From positions 1,122,864 to 1,186,863 of the forward strand of contig NZ_CP019333.1 of NCBI RefSeq assembly GCF_002163875.1: 64,000 nucleotides of DNA, given 5' to 3'. Every line of letters starts with the position of its first letter. Positions within the stretch are counted from its first letter, which is position 1. Below the pieces are notes generated by a model. The model searched no databases. It was not told where the DNA came from and saw only the letters and a list, made by a program, of their open reading frames with translations. This DNA comes from Gilvibacter sp. SZ-19. GTDB taxonomy: Bacteria > Bacteroidota > Bacteroidia > Flavobacteriales > Flavobacteriaceae. Below are positions 1 to 9,800 of this stretch, one piece after another. The position numbers and the translations under genes were made by a program.

Positions 1-1547
1 AAAAAAGAAACCACCAAAACATCTCCACTGTTGGCATTGATCTTATAATTACCTTCTGTATCGGTAAGCACTTGATTGTAGGTGTCCTTTACCCAAACCT
101 TGGCCCCTTGAATGGGACCAGAGGAAGCGGTGACCTGCCCTTTCAAGGAAAGCTCTTCACTGCGCTGCGCATAAACCACCTTGTCATCAACCTCGTTGAG
201 CATGAGTCCTAGCCCCTCTTTCGGATTAATTCTACTCAAATCGATATAATGTCCATCGGCGTACAAAGAGAGGTCTTGTAAGGCAGTATGATTGGCCTCA
301 GCTTGACTGTTTATACTGAAAATTGGGATGTTAAGCGGTGATAAGGGTGGGCCAAAGACAGACTCACCGTCTGAAAAGAAGAGTATGGTCTCTGCATTGA
401 AGTTATTGTCCTGCAACACCTGCTCAAATCCAGAGCCTCCAAAATAAGTGCTGCTCTTTAAATAAGCTAGTATTTCACTGCAATCCTCACAATTAAAATC
501 CTGATTTTCTTGCCATCCGGCTCCAAAACGGATAACCCGAACTTCTTTAGCTTTCACTGCTTTCAAGTAAGATTCCAGCAGGTCGAATTCCTCATCAAAA
601 CTTCTGCTAAGCTGCGAAAGAGAAGCATCCCAATAGATGGTGATACGCTCCGGGTCTTCTCGGGCTTCACTCTTATTACCCGAACCTGTCGGAACGGAAG
701 CGATCAAATAAAAACCCATACCAGTATCGGAATAACGTTCCCATTTATCCTGGCTAATACTTCGGGTATAGGCCACTCCTCGCTCGGCACTTGCAGCTAT
801 GGCAAATTCTATCTTATCGCCATAGACCTCTACCAATTCAATACTCACCACGATATCTTCGCTCACATAGATGTTGTAATCTGTTAGTGGAATTGCCACA
901 GCCCCGATGTCGGACTTAAGGGTGTAAAAGATATTCTGACTCAGTAGGTTCTTGGCCGGATAGCGCTTTTGATAATCATAGATATTAACCCGGATCTTTA
1001 AACTGTCTGCCTGGTTCTCTACCACATCGAACTTCAAGGTGTCCAAACGGGTGTTGTCTTTTTTAATGCGAACCCGAGTTGCGATCTCACCACCCAAGCC
1101 TTCTTTGTCTTTCCAATAGCCTAAAGTGGCTCTGGTGCGCATAATATTGCCTATCTCTATCGTTTTGCGCTTGTCGTTGGTCAAAACCACCTCATCTAAA
1201 CTGTAAGTCGTCGGATTGAGATAAATGATGTTATTCTTCTCAAGCAGCCCGTAAAGATCTACAAGTTTAAAGGTCTTGGTCTGATAACCCAGGGTCGAGA
1301 TCTGTAGCACGCCGTTCAGGCCAATTTCTGCCTCGTCAAAGTTCAATCGAAACTTGCCATTCTCATCGCTAACAGTCCCAACTCCCTTTTCTACAAAGCC
1401 AATATTGGCAAAGGCAATTGGCGTATTTGTACTCCCATCCAATACATAGGCATTGATGGTCACCTCCATAGGTTTGGACGTGTTTTGAGCCCATGTATCT
1501 AAAACGAATAACACGGCCACGATAGCAAGAACAAGCTTCTTTAGCAT
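1..1547 (-). CDS. Secreted vWA-like protein with carboxypeptidase-regulatory-like domains (3' end cut by window)
   Basis: The reading frame runs open from an ATG at 1545-1547 to the window edge, so the C-terminus is missing. The N-terminus MLKKLVLAIVAVLFVLDTWA is a clear Sec signal peptide ending before Q. It is followed by a carboxypeptidase-regulatory-like beta domain (about residues 28-100: VTINAYVLDGS, FRLNFDEAEI, LQISTLGYQ) of the kind found in front of many Bacteroidota outer-membrane proteins. The middle, about residues 300-430, resembles a von Willebrand A fold (ITIYWDASLS, ETILFSDGES) but has no clear DxSxS metal site. A second regulatory-like domain begins near the cut (GQVTASSGPIQGAKVWVKD). 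It probably acts at the cell surface. The domain assignment is by eye and the exact family is not recognised. Confidence 0.7.
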   Translation of the reverse strand, partial: MLKKLVLAIVAVLFVLDTWAQNTSKPMEVTINAYVLDGSTNTPIAFANIGFVEKGVGTVSDENGKFRLNFDEAEIGLNGVLQISTLGYQTKTFKLVDLYGLLEKNNIIYLNPTTYSLDEVVLTNDKRKTIEIGNIMRTRATLGYWKDKEGLGGEIATRVRIKKDNTRLDTLKFDVVENQADSLKIRVNIYDYQKRYPAKNLLSQNIFYTLKSDIGAVAIPLTDYNIYVSEDIVVSIELVEVYGDKIEFAIAASAERGVAYTRSISQDKWERYSDTGMGFYLIASVPTGSGNKSEAREDPERITIYWDASLSQLSRSFDEEFDLLESYLKAVKAKEVRVIRFGAGWQENQDFNCEDCSEILAYLKSSTYFGGSGFEQVLQDNNFNAETILFFSDGESVFGPPLSPLNIPIFSINSQAEANHTALQDLSLYADGHYIDLSRINPKEGLGLMLNEVDDKVVYAQRSEELSLKGQVTASSGPIQGAKVWVKDTYNQVLTDTEGNYKINANSGDVLVVSF

Positions 1548-1648
1548 ATTCAATAGGTTTAGGTTTAGACGGGGAGTAACCGGATTGGTTTAAAAATACA
1601 GAAATTTAAACTCCAAACCATTGGCTTTAACGCGGCGCTAAGAAAATG

Positions 1649-2716
1649 CTAGAACAGCTTGAGTTGATTCTGGTAAGGATTGGAGAACAGGTCTGTTCTC
1701 AGTTTAGGTTTTTCTGCGGATGGAAAATACTGCTTCTTGGCCAAGGCTATCAGGTCGTTGATCTGCTGAGCTATGGCACCTTGACCTCGCATTCTAAGTC
1801 CAAATTCAGAGCTGTTCACTTGGCCACCATGACAGTCCGCTATCTGATTCAAAATACGTTCTGCCCGATCTGGCATAGCAGCCTTTAACCAAGCAGAGAA
1901 TATCTGCTCCAGCTGACCGTTTAGTCGGACAATTGTATGTCCTATACGCATGGCTCCGGCATCTGCTACAGTTTTTGCCAAAGGCAAGATCTCATGCGAA
2001 TTCAAGGATGGGATTATCGGAGCCATCATTACCATGACAGGAATATTATTCTTGGCCAAGGTCTCTACCGTTTGTAAACGTTTCTTTATAGTAGCTGTTC
2101 TGGGTTCCAACAAGCGTCTGGTCTTTTCAGATAAGGATGTAATAGAGATCACAACTTGCACTAACTCTTGGTCTGCTAGGGCCTTTAAAAGATCCAGATC
2201 TCTTAACACTAAGGAATTCTTGGTGATGATCCCTACAGGATGTTTCCAATCTAATAGGATTTGCAAACAGCGACGGGTTAGTTCGAACTTCTTTTCTGCA
2301 GGTTGATAGCAATCTGTATTACCCGAGAACACAATAGGACTTGGCTCCCACTTCTTGCTCTTTAGTTTTTTTATGAGCAGCTCGGGGGCATTCTTTTTAA
2401 CCATGATAACTCGTTCAAAGTCCAATCCGGCGCCATAGCCCCAATACTCATGAGAGTTTCTAGCATAGCAATACACACAGCCGTGTTCACAACCTTGGTA
2501 GGGATTCGCCGAGAACTCCATACCTACGTCCGGGCTATTCACTGCGTTGACAAAACTCTTTGGATATACGGTAAGATACCGGGTTTTGTTAGATTCGAAC
2601 GCTTCTTCCTCTTTGCTGCAATACTCTAAAAAGTCATCCAGCCACTCGTGTTTTTCGGAGGCGAATTTGTTGTGGACACGCTCTTGCGCGCCCCGACCTT
2701 TGAGATGAACTTGCAT
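1649..2716 (-). CDS. PA0069-family radical SAM protein
   Basis: 355 aa. The radical SAM cluster motif CEHGCVYCYAR places the three iron-sulfur ligands at C76, C80 and C83 (CX3CX2C). Following segments (GLDFERVIMVKKNAPELL, SGNTDCYQPAE, GIITKNSLVLRDLDLL) match the PA0069/Rv2578c group, which is distantly related to spore photoproduct lyase and has no settled substrate. Full length for the family, with an ATG start. It lies 84 bp downstream of the crotonase gene on the same strand, but a promoter-like sequence with two dyads sits in that gap, so it probably has its own regulation. The family call is firm; the function is unknown. Confidence 0.88.
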   Translation of the reverse strand: MQVHLKGRGAQERVHNKFASEKHEWLDDFLEYCSKEEEAFESNKTRYLTVYPKSFVNAVNSPDVGMEFSANPYQGCEHGCVYCYARNSHEYWGYGAGLDFERVIMVKKNAPELLIKKLKSKKWEPSPIVFSGNTDCYQPAEKKFELTRRCLQILLDWKHPVGIITKNSLVLRDLDLLKALADQELVQVVISITSLSEKTRRLLEPRTATIKKRLQTVETLAKNNIPVMVMMAPIIPSLNSHEILPLAKTVADAGAMRIGHTIVRLNGQLEQIFSAWLKAAMPDRAERILNQIADCHGGQVNSSEFGLRMRGQGAIAQQINDLIALAKKQYFPSAEKPKLRTDLFSNPYQNQLKLF

Positions 2717-2741
2717 GTACTTTAGTGGGAATTACTCCAAC

Positions 2742-2793
2742 CAAAATACAAACTAATTTGGAATATTTCCAAATTTTAGGATTATTTCCTAAA
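2742..2793 (-). promoter_or_regulatory. Promoter with two abutting dyads upstream of the radical SAM gene
   Basis: On the minus strand a TTTG (2770-2773) lies 21 nt upstream of TATTTTGG (2741-2748), close to the Bacteroidota TTTG/TAnnTTTG promoter pattern. Two perfect inverted repeats abut: 2755-2775 (9-bp arms AATTTGGAA and TTCCAAATT, 3-nt centre) and 2775-2793 (7-bp arms TTTAGGA and TCCTAAA, 5-nt centre). Both share a GGA...TCC core and their centres are 19 bp apart. The first covers the -33 element, which suggests a repressor operator. The repeats are seen directly; the regulatory role is inferred. Confidence 0.5.
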
Positions 2794-2800
2794 TCAATGC

Positions 2801-3583
2801 TTATTTCCCTGGGAAGATCGCCTTTCTTTTTTCCAAAAAGGCTTGAGTACCCTCTTTAAAGTCGGCAGTGCCAAAACACTTTCCAAATTCGGTGATCTCG
2901 GTGTCAAAACCGTTCTCACCTTCTTCATAATTGGAATTTATTGCTGTAATAGCTGCCGCGATAGCAACAGAAGAATTGGTCATGATCTTACCGGCAATCT
3001 CGTGACACTTTGGGATCAGCTCCTCTTGCGTTGTCACGTGGTTCACCAAGCCGTATTCTAAAGCCTTATCGGCTTTGATCATGGTAGCAGTCATGATCAT
3101 TTCCATAGCGCGACCCTTGCCTACAAGTTGTGGTAATCGTTGGGTTCCACCATAACCGGGAATAACTCCTAAAGAAACTTCTGGTAAGCCCATGCGCGCG
3201 TTGTCACTTGCTAATCTGAAGTGTGCTGCCATGGCGAGTTCAAGCCCTCCACCAAGTGCAAAACCATTGACTGCTGCAATTACGGGTGTAGACAAATTAG
3301 CCACAAAGTCAAAAAGTAAAGCTTGTCCGCTGCTGGCCAGTTTTTCGCCTTCAGAAACGGAGAAATCGGCAAATTCACTTATATCAGCTCCAGCCACAAA
3401 GGCCTTTTCGCCAGCTCCCGTTACTATAATGACTTTGACATCTCGGTCTTCATCCGCAGCTTTAAAAGCCTTGTGCAACTCTGCAATGGTCTCTGTGTTG
3501 AGCGCATTTAACTTGCTCGGACGGTTAATGGTAATGGTGCAAACACCATTTGCGGATTCGCTTAGAACGTTATTGTATGACAT
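2801..3583 (-). CDS. Enoyl-CoA hydratase/isomerase (crotonase) family protein
   Basis: 260 aa from the ATG at 3581-3583 (MSYNNVLSES). A longer frame reaching 3625 lies inside the upstream kinase gene and lacks family similarity. The crotonase oxyanion-hole segments are present: AFVAGADISEF (about 60-70) and AAVNGFALGGGLELAMA (about 99-115), followed by the acidic residues of the active site in LPEVSLGVIPGYGGTQRL. It probably hydrates trans-2-enoyl-CoA to 3-hydroxyacyl-CoA in fatty-acid or amino-acid catabolism, though related crotonases do other acyl-CoA chemistry. The start overlaps the end of the sensor kinase gene by 14 bp, which implies co-transcription. Confidence 0.9.
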   Translation of the reverse strand: MSYNNVLSESANGVCTITINRPSKLNALNTETIAELHKAFKAADEDRDVKVIIVTGAGEKAFVAGADISEFADFSVSEGEKLASSGQALLFDFVANLSTPVIAAVNGFALGGGLELAMAAHFRLASDNARMGLPEVSLGVIPGYGGTQRLPQLVGKGRAMEMIMTATMIKADKALEYGLVNHVTTQEELIPKCHEIAGKIMTNSSVAIAAAITAINSNYEEGENGFDTEITEFGKCFGTADFKEGTQAFLEKRKAIFPGK

Positions 3584-5042
3584 GATTGCTTGGTTTTTCA
3601 GTAAGTTTCGGAAAGCGCACCTCAAAAACGGTTTCTACGCCTTCCTCACTTGTAAAATTAATACTTCCCCCGTAGGTTTCCACAATATTTTTGACCATAG
3701 CCAGACCCAGTCCCATACCACTGCTTTTGGTGGTGAACTTCGGCTCGAACACGAGCTCCTTGTTGGCTTGTGATATACCAACACCATTATCGCTTACGCG
3801 GATGATGGCGTCTTCACCTTCGGTGAGCACACGCACAAAGATCTTTGGGTCAGGTGTATTGACCAGCGCCTGAGTACTATTCTTGACTAAGTTGGTCACC
3901 ACACGAATGAGTTGTGTTCTGTCAAAGGTAGCGATCACTTCCTCCTGGTCGGCCTCGAAATAGATATAAGACTCATTGAAGATATCCAAGGCCAATTTGG
4001 TGATCTTTACCACATTGAGCGTCTCGTCCTTTTGAGCCGGCATCTTGGCATAGGTTGAGAAGGCAGAAGCAATAGAACTCATGGTGTCTATTTGCTGTAT
4101 CAGTGTATTGCTGTACTCTTTTACTTTTTCTTTTATGTCCGGATCATTTGGGTCGAACTTACGCTCAAAGCTCTGAACAGAGAGGCGCATAGGCGTAAGC
4201 GGATTCTTGATCTCATGTGCAACTTGTTTGGCCATTTCTCGCCAAGCGGCCTCGCGTTCGCCTGCAGCCAATTTAGCCGCACTGATCTCCAGTTCGTCTA
4301 TCATGGCATTGTAAGATTCTACCAGATTGACTATCTCCGGACTGGTATCGTCTGTTACAATTTTCTCATTCCTGATGCCCAGAGAGGTTTCCGTCATCTT
4401 TTCACTGATAGATTGCAGCGATTTGGTGATGTATTTGGATAGGAAAAAGGCCAAGAAGATCGCGATGCCTAACATCAGCAGATATACTTGTGCTAAACGC
4501 GTTAAAAACTCTACCAACTCACGGCTGATAAAATCGTCTTCCTCTATATAAGGAAGGTTTAAAATAGCAATGGGTTTGAATTTATTGTCTGTTATGTAGG
4601 AGTAGGACGAGCGAAATCCACGGCCGTCTTCGGTGAACTTTTCCACGTATTTCTTAGTGGCAGAATTCTGCAATCCCGATAAAGCCTCCGCAGGAATTTG
4701 TACCCTAGTAGTATCGCGCATCAAAGAAGCCTTTGAGCTTTTGAGCAATTTCCCTTCTAAGTCATAGATATAGACCTCTAAGTTATGAATGTCTTTGATC
4801 TCGTAGATCTTGGTGCGGAATATCAGCGATAAATTCTCGGTCTCAACCGGATAGGTCGTTGTTTTAAGCACATAATTGATACTCGACTTAATGGCAGCCT
4901 CTTTGCGCTCTAAGCGCTCGGTGTGATAGTCTTTGGCCTCTTCGCTGTATTGGTAAATAGAAACCGCAGCAATAAGTACAGAAGCTGCTATTACCAACAA
5001 CAACATGGAAAGGAAAATACGTGTTCTTAGGCTGAGTTTCAC
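3570..5042 (-). CDS. HAMP-containing membrane sensor histidine kinase (orphan)
   Basis: 490 aa with a GTG start. TM1 at about 8-30, a periplasmic sensing region of about 150 residues, TM2 at about 184-202, HAMP at about 203-255, HisKA with the phospho-acceptor H276 in VAHEIKNPLTPMR, and an HATPase domain with N-box (LIRVVTNLVKNSTQAL), G1 (RVSDNGVGI) and G2 (SSGMGLGLAMVKNI). The HEIKNPLTPMRLS signature is of the NtrY type. No response regulator is adjacent; instead the gene ends inside the crotonase gene. The signal is not known. The architecture is certain. Confidence 0.93.
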   Translation of the reverse strand: MKLSLRTRIFLSMLLLVIAASVLIAAVSIYQYSEEAKDYHTERLERKEAAIKSSINYVLKTTTYPVETENLSLIFRTKIYEIKDIHNLEVYIYDLEGKLLKSSKASLMRDTTRVQIPAEALSGLQNSATKKYVEKFTEDGRGFRSSYSYITDNKFKPIAILNLPYIEEDDFISRELVEFLTRLAQVYLLMLGIAIFLAFFLSKYITKSLQSISEKMTETSLGIRNEKIVTDDTSPEIVNLVESYNAMIDELEISAAKLAAGEREAAWREMAKQVAHEIKNPLTPMRLSVQSFERKFDPNDPDIKEKVKEYSNTLIQQIDTMSSIASAFSTYAKMPAQKDETLNVVKITKLALDIFNESYIYFEADQEEVIATFDRTQLIRVVTNLVKNSTQALVNTPDPKIFVRVLTEGEDAIIRVSDNGVGISQANKELVFEPKFTTKSSGMGLGLAMVKNIVETYGGSINFTSEEGVETVFEVRFPKLTEKPSNHVIQ

Positions 5043-5093
5043 CGGGCTTGGAAGCTTTTAATCTATGCTGAAACTACAAATATTAGACCAGAA

Positions 5094-5633
5094 TCATTCT
5101 TTTTCGGCCCTATATCTTTTGTAGAGTTTGAAACCCATCATTAAGAAAAGGGCAAATACAATAAGACCCAAGGTGCCGTAAATCCAATTCACGGCATTCT
5201 TTAGGATCACCAAAAACACAACAGCAAAAAGTATTAAAGTGGCCCCTTCATTGAACAAACGCATAAAGTTGGAGCTGTACTTGACCCTATCGGCCTGAAG
5301 GTCTTTGTATATTAAATGACATTTAATGTGGTAAGCAATAAGCGCCACGACAAAGCCGAGCTTAACTTGCATCCATGCATCTGTGATATAAAATGGGCGG
5401 ATGGCCAAGAGCCAGATCGCAAAACCAATGGCCAAGAACATAGAAGGCCAAGTAATGATAAACCAAAGCCTTTTGGCCATGATCTTAAGCTGGTCTCCTA
5501 GGATGGTCTTATCTGGTTCGGGTTTCTGTGATGCCTCAATTTGATACACGAATAACCGGACTATGTAGAAAAGGCCGGCAAACCAGGTGATCACAAAGAT
5601 CAAGTGTAATGCTTTTATATAATTGTATTCCAC
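5094..5633 (-). CDS. hemJ: HemJ-like protoporphyrinogen IX oxidase (CopD/UPF0093 family)
   Basis: 179 aa with a GTG start 2 nt after the stop of the upstream S41 peptidase gene. Four to five hydrophobic segments. The first holds the conserved His of the family (ALHLIFVITWFAGLFY, H11), followed by an Arg (R26). A cytoplasmic loop contains YHIKCHLIYKDL. HemJ oxidises protoporphyrinogen to protoporphyrin in the inner membrane and replaces HemG/HemY in many bacteria. The nearby hemH and the hemA-to-hemB operon, and the absence of HemG/HemY in the window, support this reading over a plain CopD copper protein. Confidence 0.8.
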   Translation of the reverse strand: MEYNYIKALHLIFVITWFAGLFYIVRLFVYQIEASQKPEPDKTILGDQLKIMAKRLWFIITWPSMFLAIGFAIWLLAIRPFYITDAWMQVKLGFVVALIAYHIKCHLIYKDLQADRVKYSSNFMRLFNEGATLILFAVVFLVILKNAVNWIYGTLGLIVFALFLMMGFKLYKRYRAEKE

Positions 5634-5635
5634 GT

Positions 5636-6838
5636 TTACTTGTTAATCAGAGCAAGAGCTTTTGTTAACCACGCATCATCTGTGGTAAGTAATTCTTGTG
5701 TGCTCAGCATCACTCCAGGTAAATAGTCCTCTCGCGGTGTACCATCTACATGATACAAGCGTTCAAAGGTAATGTTTAATCCGTAGTTTGAATTGGGCAA
5801 ATTAATCGAATAATTCGCGCCTAGAAGTCCCGCCATAGAAGTCCCGATCACAGTATTGTTACCAAAAGCATCTAAACCAATGGTCATACCTTCTCCCATA
5901 CTTCCTGTCCAATAGTTCACCAGAACATAAACGGGCTTGTCATACGTTTTGCCACGGGGCTCAACCACTTCTGTCCATCGTTTATCTTCAGATACACGAT
6001 AATGGGTCTGATACGGTTTAGGCTCCGCAGTGAATCTGCCTAAAATAGGCATCCCCACATTAGAATCACCTCCAGAGGGAGTGTTGCGTAGATCCAGTAT
6101 AAGTGCTTTAGTGCCCATCAGCTCATCTAATGCATCATCGAAAACCTTAATTAGATCGGTATTGCCCAAGGAATTCTCCACCCGGATATAACCAATGTTA
6201 TCATTCAATATCTCATGAGATAATAGCCCTGACTCATTCTTAGGGAACTCACAAACACCGAGATCTATTTGAATTGTTTCTCCATCTCTTTGGACCTCAA
6301 TGATCCTTGGTTTGCGATAGTCTCCGGCCATCAACACATTTGCTGCATTGTACAGCTGTAGATCTCGGGTCTTATCACTTACAAAAAGTCCCAAGTATTT
6401 TTTGGCGGCTTCCACGGCTGGAGTGCCATTAATAGTGCGGATAATATCACCTCTAAACACCAAGGAACTAGCCTTGGAGTTTTGTCTTGTTTCCAAGACC
6501 ACAATGCCGCTTCCTCCCACGGCCACTTTAAGATCCGTTCCGCTTGGTAGTAGTCGTTGACTTAAATCTGTATTGATTAATAAATGGGTATGCGGATCAC
6601 CGAGTTCTCTAAGCACGGCTTCTAAGAACAAGGTATAATAATAGGGCTGAGAAACAGTGTCAGTAAGTGGTCTGTAATGTGCTTTTACCGCATCCCAGTC
6701 GGTTCCCTGGCGGTCGAAATAAGCGTAATTCTTATCGATCTCGTTCCACAGAAAATCAAAATCGGCCTTAAAATCTTGCTGCGCCTTTAGTAGAGGCGCA
6801 GCAGTTAAAAAAAGGTATAAGGTTAAAAGCTTATTCAT
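5636..6838 (-). CDS. Secreted S41-family peptidase
   Basis: 400 aa from the ATG at 6836-6838; a TTG three codons upstream is less likely. Signal peptide MNKLLTLYLFLTAAPLLKAQ. A PDZ-like stretch at about 100-160 (GIVVLETRQ, GDIIRTINGTPA) is followed by the S41 catalytic core with nucleophile S313 in NYWTGSMGEG; H83 and H85 in GDPHTHL may complete a tricorn-type site. It is probably a periplasmic or surface serine protease of unknown substrate. The gene overlaps the end of the upstream Asp-box gene by 8 bp and is followed 2 bp later by hemJ, so the three are probably one transcript. Confidence 0.87.
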   Translation of the reverse strand: MNKLLTLYLFLTAAPLLKAQQDFKADFDFLWNEIDKNYAYFDRQGTDWDAVKAHYRPLTDTVSQPYYYTLFLEAVLRELGDPHTHLLINTDLSQRLLPSGTDLKVAVGGSGIVVLETRQNSKASSLVFRGDIIRTINGTPAVEAAKKYLGLFVSDKTRDLQLYNAANVLMAGDYRKPRIIEVQRDGETIQIDLGVCEFPKNESGLLSHEILNDNIGYIRVENSLGNTDLIKVFDDALDELMGTKALILDLRNTPSGGDSNVGMPILGRFTAEPKPYQTHYRVSEDKRWTEVVEPRGKTYDKPVYVLVNYWTGSMGEGMTIGLDAFGNNTVIGTSMAGLLGANYSINLPNSNYGLNITFERLYHVDGTPREDYLPGVMLSTQELLTTDDAWLTKALALINK

Positions 6839-9800
6839 CAGCCACAAAGAGATAGTTCAGATTTAAGCTATTGAACGCAGCATTAAAATTGGCGATCTCT
6901 TGGGTAATGAGCACATCGAACTTGTTCAACTCTTCGTTAATAAGAGCAGTAAGCTCATTTTTTACCATAATATCTTGCTCTGTCGGCGGGAAATCATCCA
7001 TGCCTACCAAGGAGTTCAAGTGTGCCAATTTGTTGGTCAATTTGATCGGGAAGTTCAAAGGATCTTGCCCGGAACGGTTCTTGGTCTGATACAAGGCCTT
7101 CTCGATCTCTGAGAATTGCTCACTCAAGGTCTTGGCCTGCTCCAACAAGTCTGCAACGCGATCGTCTCCTTTGTATTGCTTTTGGAAGGCTTCCAATTGC
7201 TTGTTTACATTTCTAATCTTCTTGATAGCCTTATGCGCTTTGTCTACTGTCTCGTTAACATCGTTAATGAAGTTGAATTGAGCGCGCATTCCTGCAATGT
7301 CGGTCTCTGCGTTCTCATCTGGCAGAATATTGAAGGTTTTCACTTGACTTTCACCGTCCACACTCAAGGCAACTTTGTAAGTTCCAGGTACAGCTTTAGG
7401 TGCATTGGTACTTGCCCACCATAGGATCATTCCTTTGAGGCGTTCAGCTCCTTCTCCACGCATGTTCCAGGTAAAGAGGTTGCTGCCGTCTGAAACCTTC
7501 AATTTATTCTTTGGGTCTTTGGTCCCGTAGCTCATAATGGTATCTCCAGCTTGGGTCATATAACTCAAACGAATGTCTTTGTCTTTCGGATCTTTTACAT
7601 AGAAATACGTCATTACTCCACCTGGATGGTTTGCACCTTCGGTAAGAGAACCAGCTCTTCCTCCTCCACCCATACGATAGGTATCTTTAGGTTGGAACAA
7701 CATGGCATCTGCCTTGGTTGCCTTAGCAGCCTGACGTAAGAAGGTTAGATCGTCAATGATCCACAAGCTGCGCCCTTGAGTGGCTACAATAAGGTTGTCT
7801 TCTTTTAAGGCCAAATCCGTAATTGGAACAATAGGCAAGTTCAACTGGAATTCTTGCCAAGAAGCGCCATCGTTAAAAGAAACATACATCCCAGTTTCCG
7901 TACCTGCGTATAAGAGTCCTTTTTGCTTCGGATCTTCACGCAATACGCGCGTGAAATGCTCTGCAGCAATTCCGTTGGTGATCTTTTTCCAGGTCTTTCC
8001 GTAGTCGCTGGTCTTATATAAATAAGGTGCAAAATCACCCGTTTTGTACTTGGTTCCGGCTACATAACACACAGCTGGATCAAAGCGCGAAGGCTCAATG
8101 CTATTTATCATCATCCACTCCGGCATACCTTTAGGAGTTACGTTCTCCCAAGACGCTCCTCCATTGCGAGTAAGGTGTACCAAACCGTCGTCAGAGCCAA
8201 CCCACATCAGACCTTCTGTAACTGGCGACTCCGCTGCAGCGAAGATGGTACAATAGTATTCTACAGAGGTGTTGTCTTGCGTAATAGGACCTCCAGAAGA
8301 TTTTAATTTCTCCGGATCGTTTCTGGTCAAATCCGGAGAGATGATATCCCAGCTTTGTCCTTCATTGGTAGTAACGTGTACATGGTTGGAGAAGGTGTAC
8401 ATTTTCTTCGGATTGTGTGGAGAGAAGATGATCGGGAAATTCCACTGGAATCGGTATTTCATATCTTCTGCACCGTGACCCATAGGGTTGTCTGGCCATA
8501 CACTTATACTTCGGACAGTACCTGTTTTGTGGTTGTAGCGCGTTAAGAATCCGTCGTAGCTACCCCCATAAACAATGTCGTTATCTAGCGGATCTATGGC
8601 AATATGGGCACTCTCGCCTCCAGCCGTAGATTCCCAGTCGTCTTCGCCTATGCTAAAACCTTCATTTCTGTGATTGATTCTTATGGTTGAGTTATCCTGC
8701 TGTGCCGCATAAATTCGATACGGGAACGCATTGTCTGTAGTCACGCGATAGAACTGCGAGGTAGGCTGATTGTGATACGTACTCCAAGTTTCACCGCCGT
8801 CATAAGACACTTGTGCCCCGCCATCGTCTCCGATGATCATACGCTTCGGATCCTCTGGTGCGATCCACAGGTCGTGGTGATCGCCATGAGGAGCATTATA
8901 GGTATTGAAGGTCTTACCTCCATCAGTACTTTTATGATAACGTACATTGAGTACGTATACCAGATCCTCGTCTTGAGAATCGGCATAGATACGTGTATAA
9001 TACCAAGCGCGTTGTCTTAGTTTTCTTTCGCTATTGATGTGACTCCAAGTTGCCCCACCGTCTTCTGAGCGATAAACACCACCCTTATCTTTATTCTCAA
9101 CTATAGCCCATACACGGTTTGCGTTAACCGGCGATACAGTAACTCCAATGATCCCTAAAGTATCTGTAGGGAAGCCTGGATTCTTCGATATCTCTGTCCA
9201 GGTCTCTCCGCGATCTGTACTTTTCCAAAGCGCAGAGCCATCTCCACCACTGCTCAAGCTATATGGTGTTCTGCGTACATTCCAAGTTGATGCATACAAG
9301 ACTCTCGGGTTGCTAGGGTCTATGGTCAGGTCTACAGCTCCGGCATCGCGGTTAGCGAACAGGACCTTTCTCCAAGTCTTTCCGCCATCTGTACTTTTGT
9401 AAACCCCGCGTTCGTCGGTTGGCTTGTAGATGTTTCCCATGACCGCGGCGTAGACCACATTGTGATCGTTCGGATCAATGGCTATTCTGGGAATATGGCG
9501 ACTCTTTTCTAAGCCCATTTGTTTCCAAGTCTTTCCGGCGTCGACGCTCTTCCAAACGCCATATCCAGAAGACACATTACCGCGAACAGTTTTCTCTCCA
9601 CCACCAACGTAGATCACGTTCGGGTCACTTTCTGCTACTTCGATGGCACCGATAGAGCCTCCAAAGAAGCCGTCAGAGATATTCTTCCAAGTGCGGCCTC
9701 CGTCATTGGTTTGCCAAATTCCGCCTCCGGTGGCTCCGAAGTAAAATAAATTAGGTTTTCCGGGAACACCGGTCACCGCAGCGCTTCGACCGCCTCTAAA

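Noticed and set aside
3192-3773. A 193-codon plus-strand frame across the crotonase/kinase junction
   Set aside because: It overlaps two convincing minus-strand genes on the other strand and has no recognisable domain.
6900-9700. DNA-level repeats from the many Asp-box motifs
   Set aside because: The motif repeats at protein level with varied codons; no near-identical DNA copies were seen.
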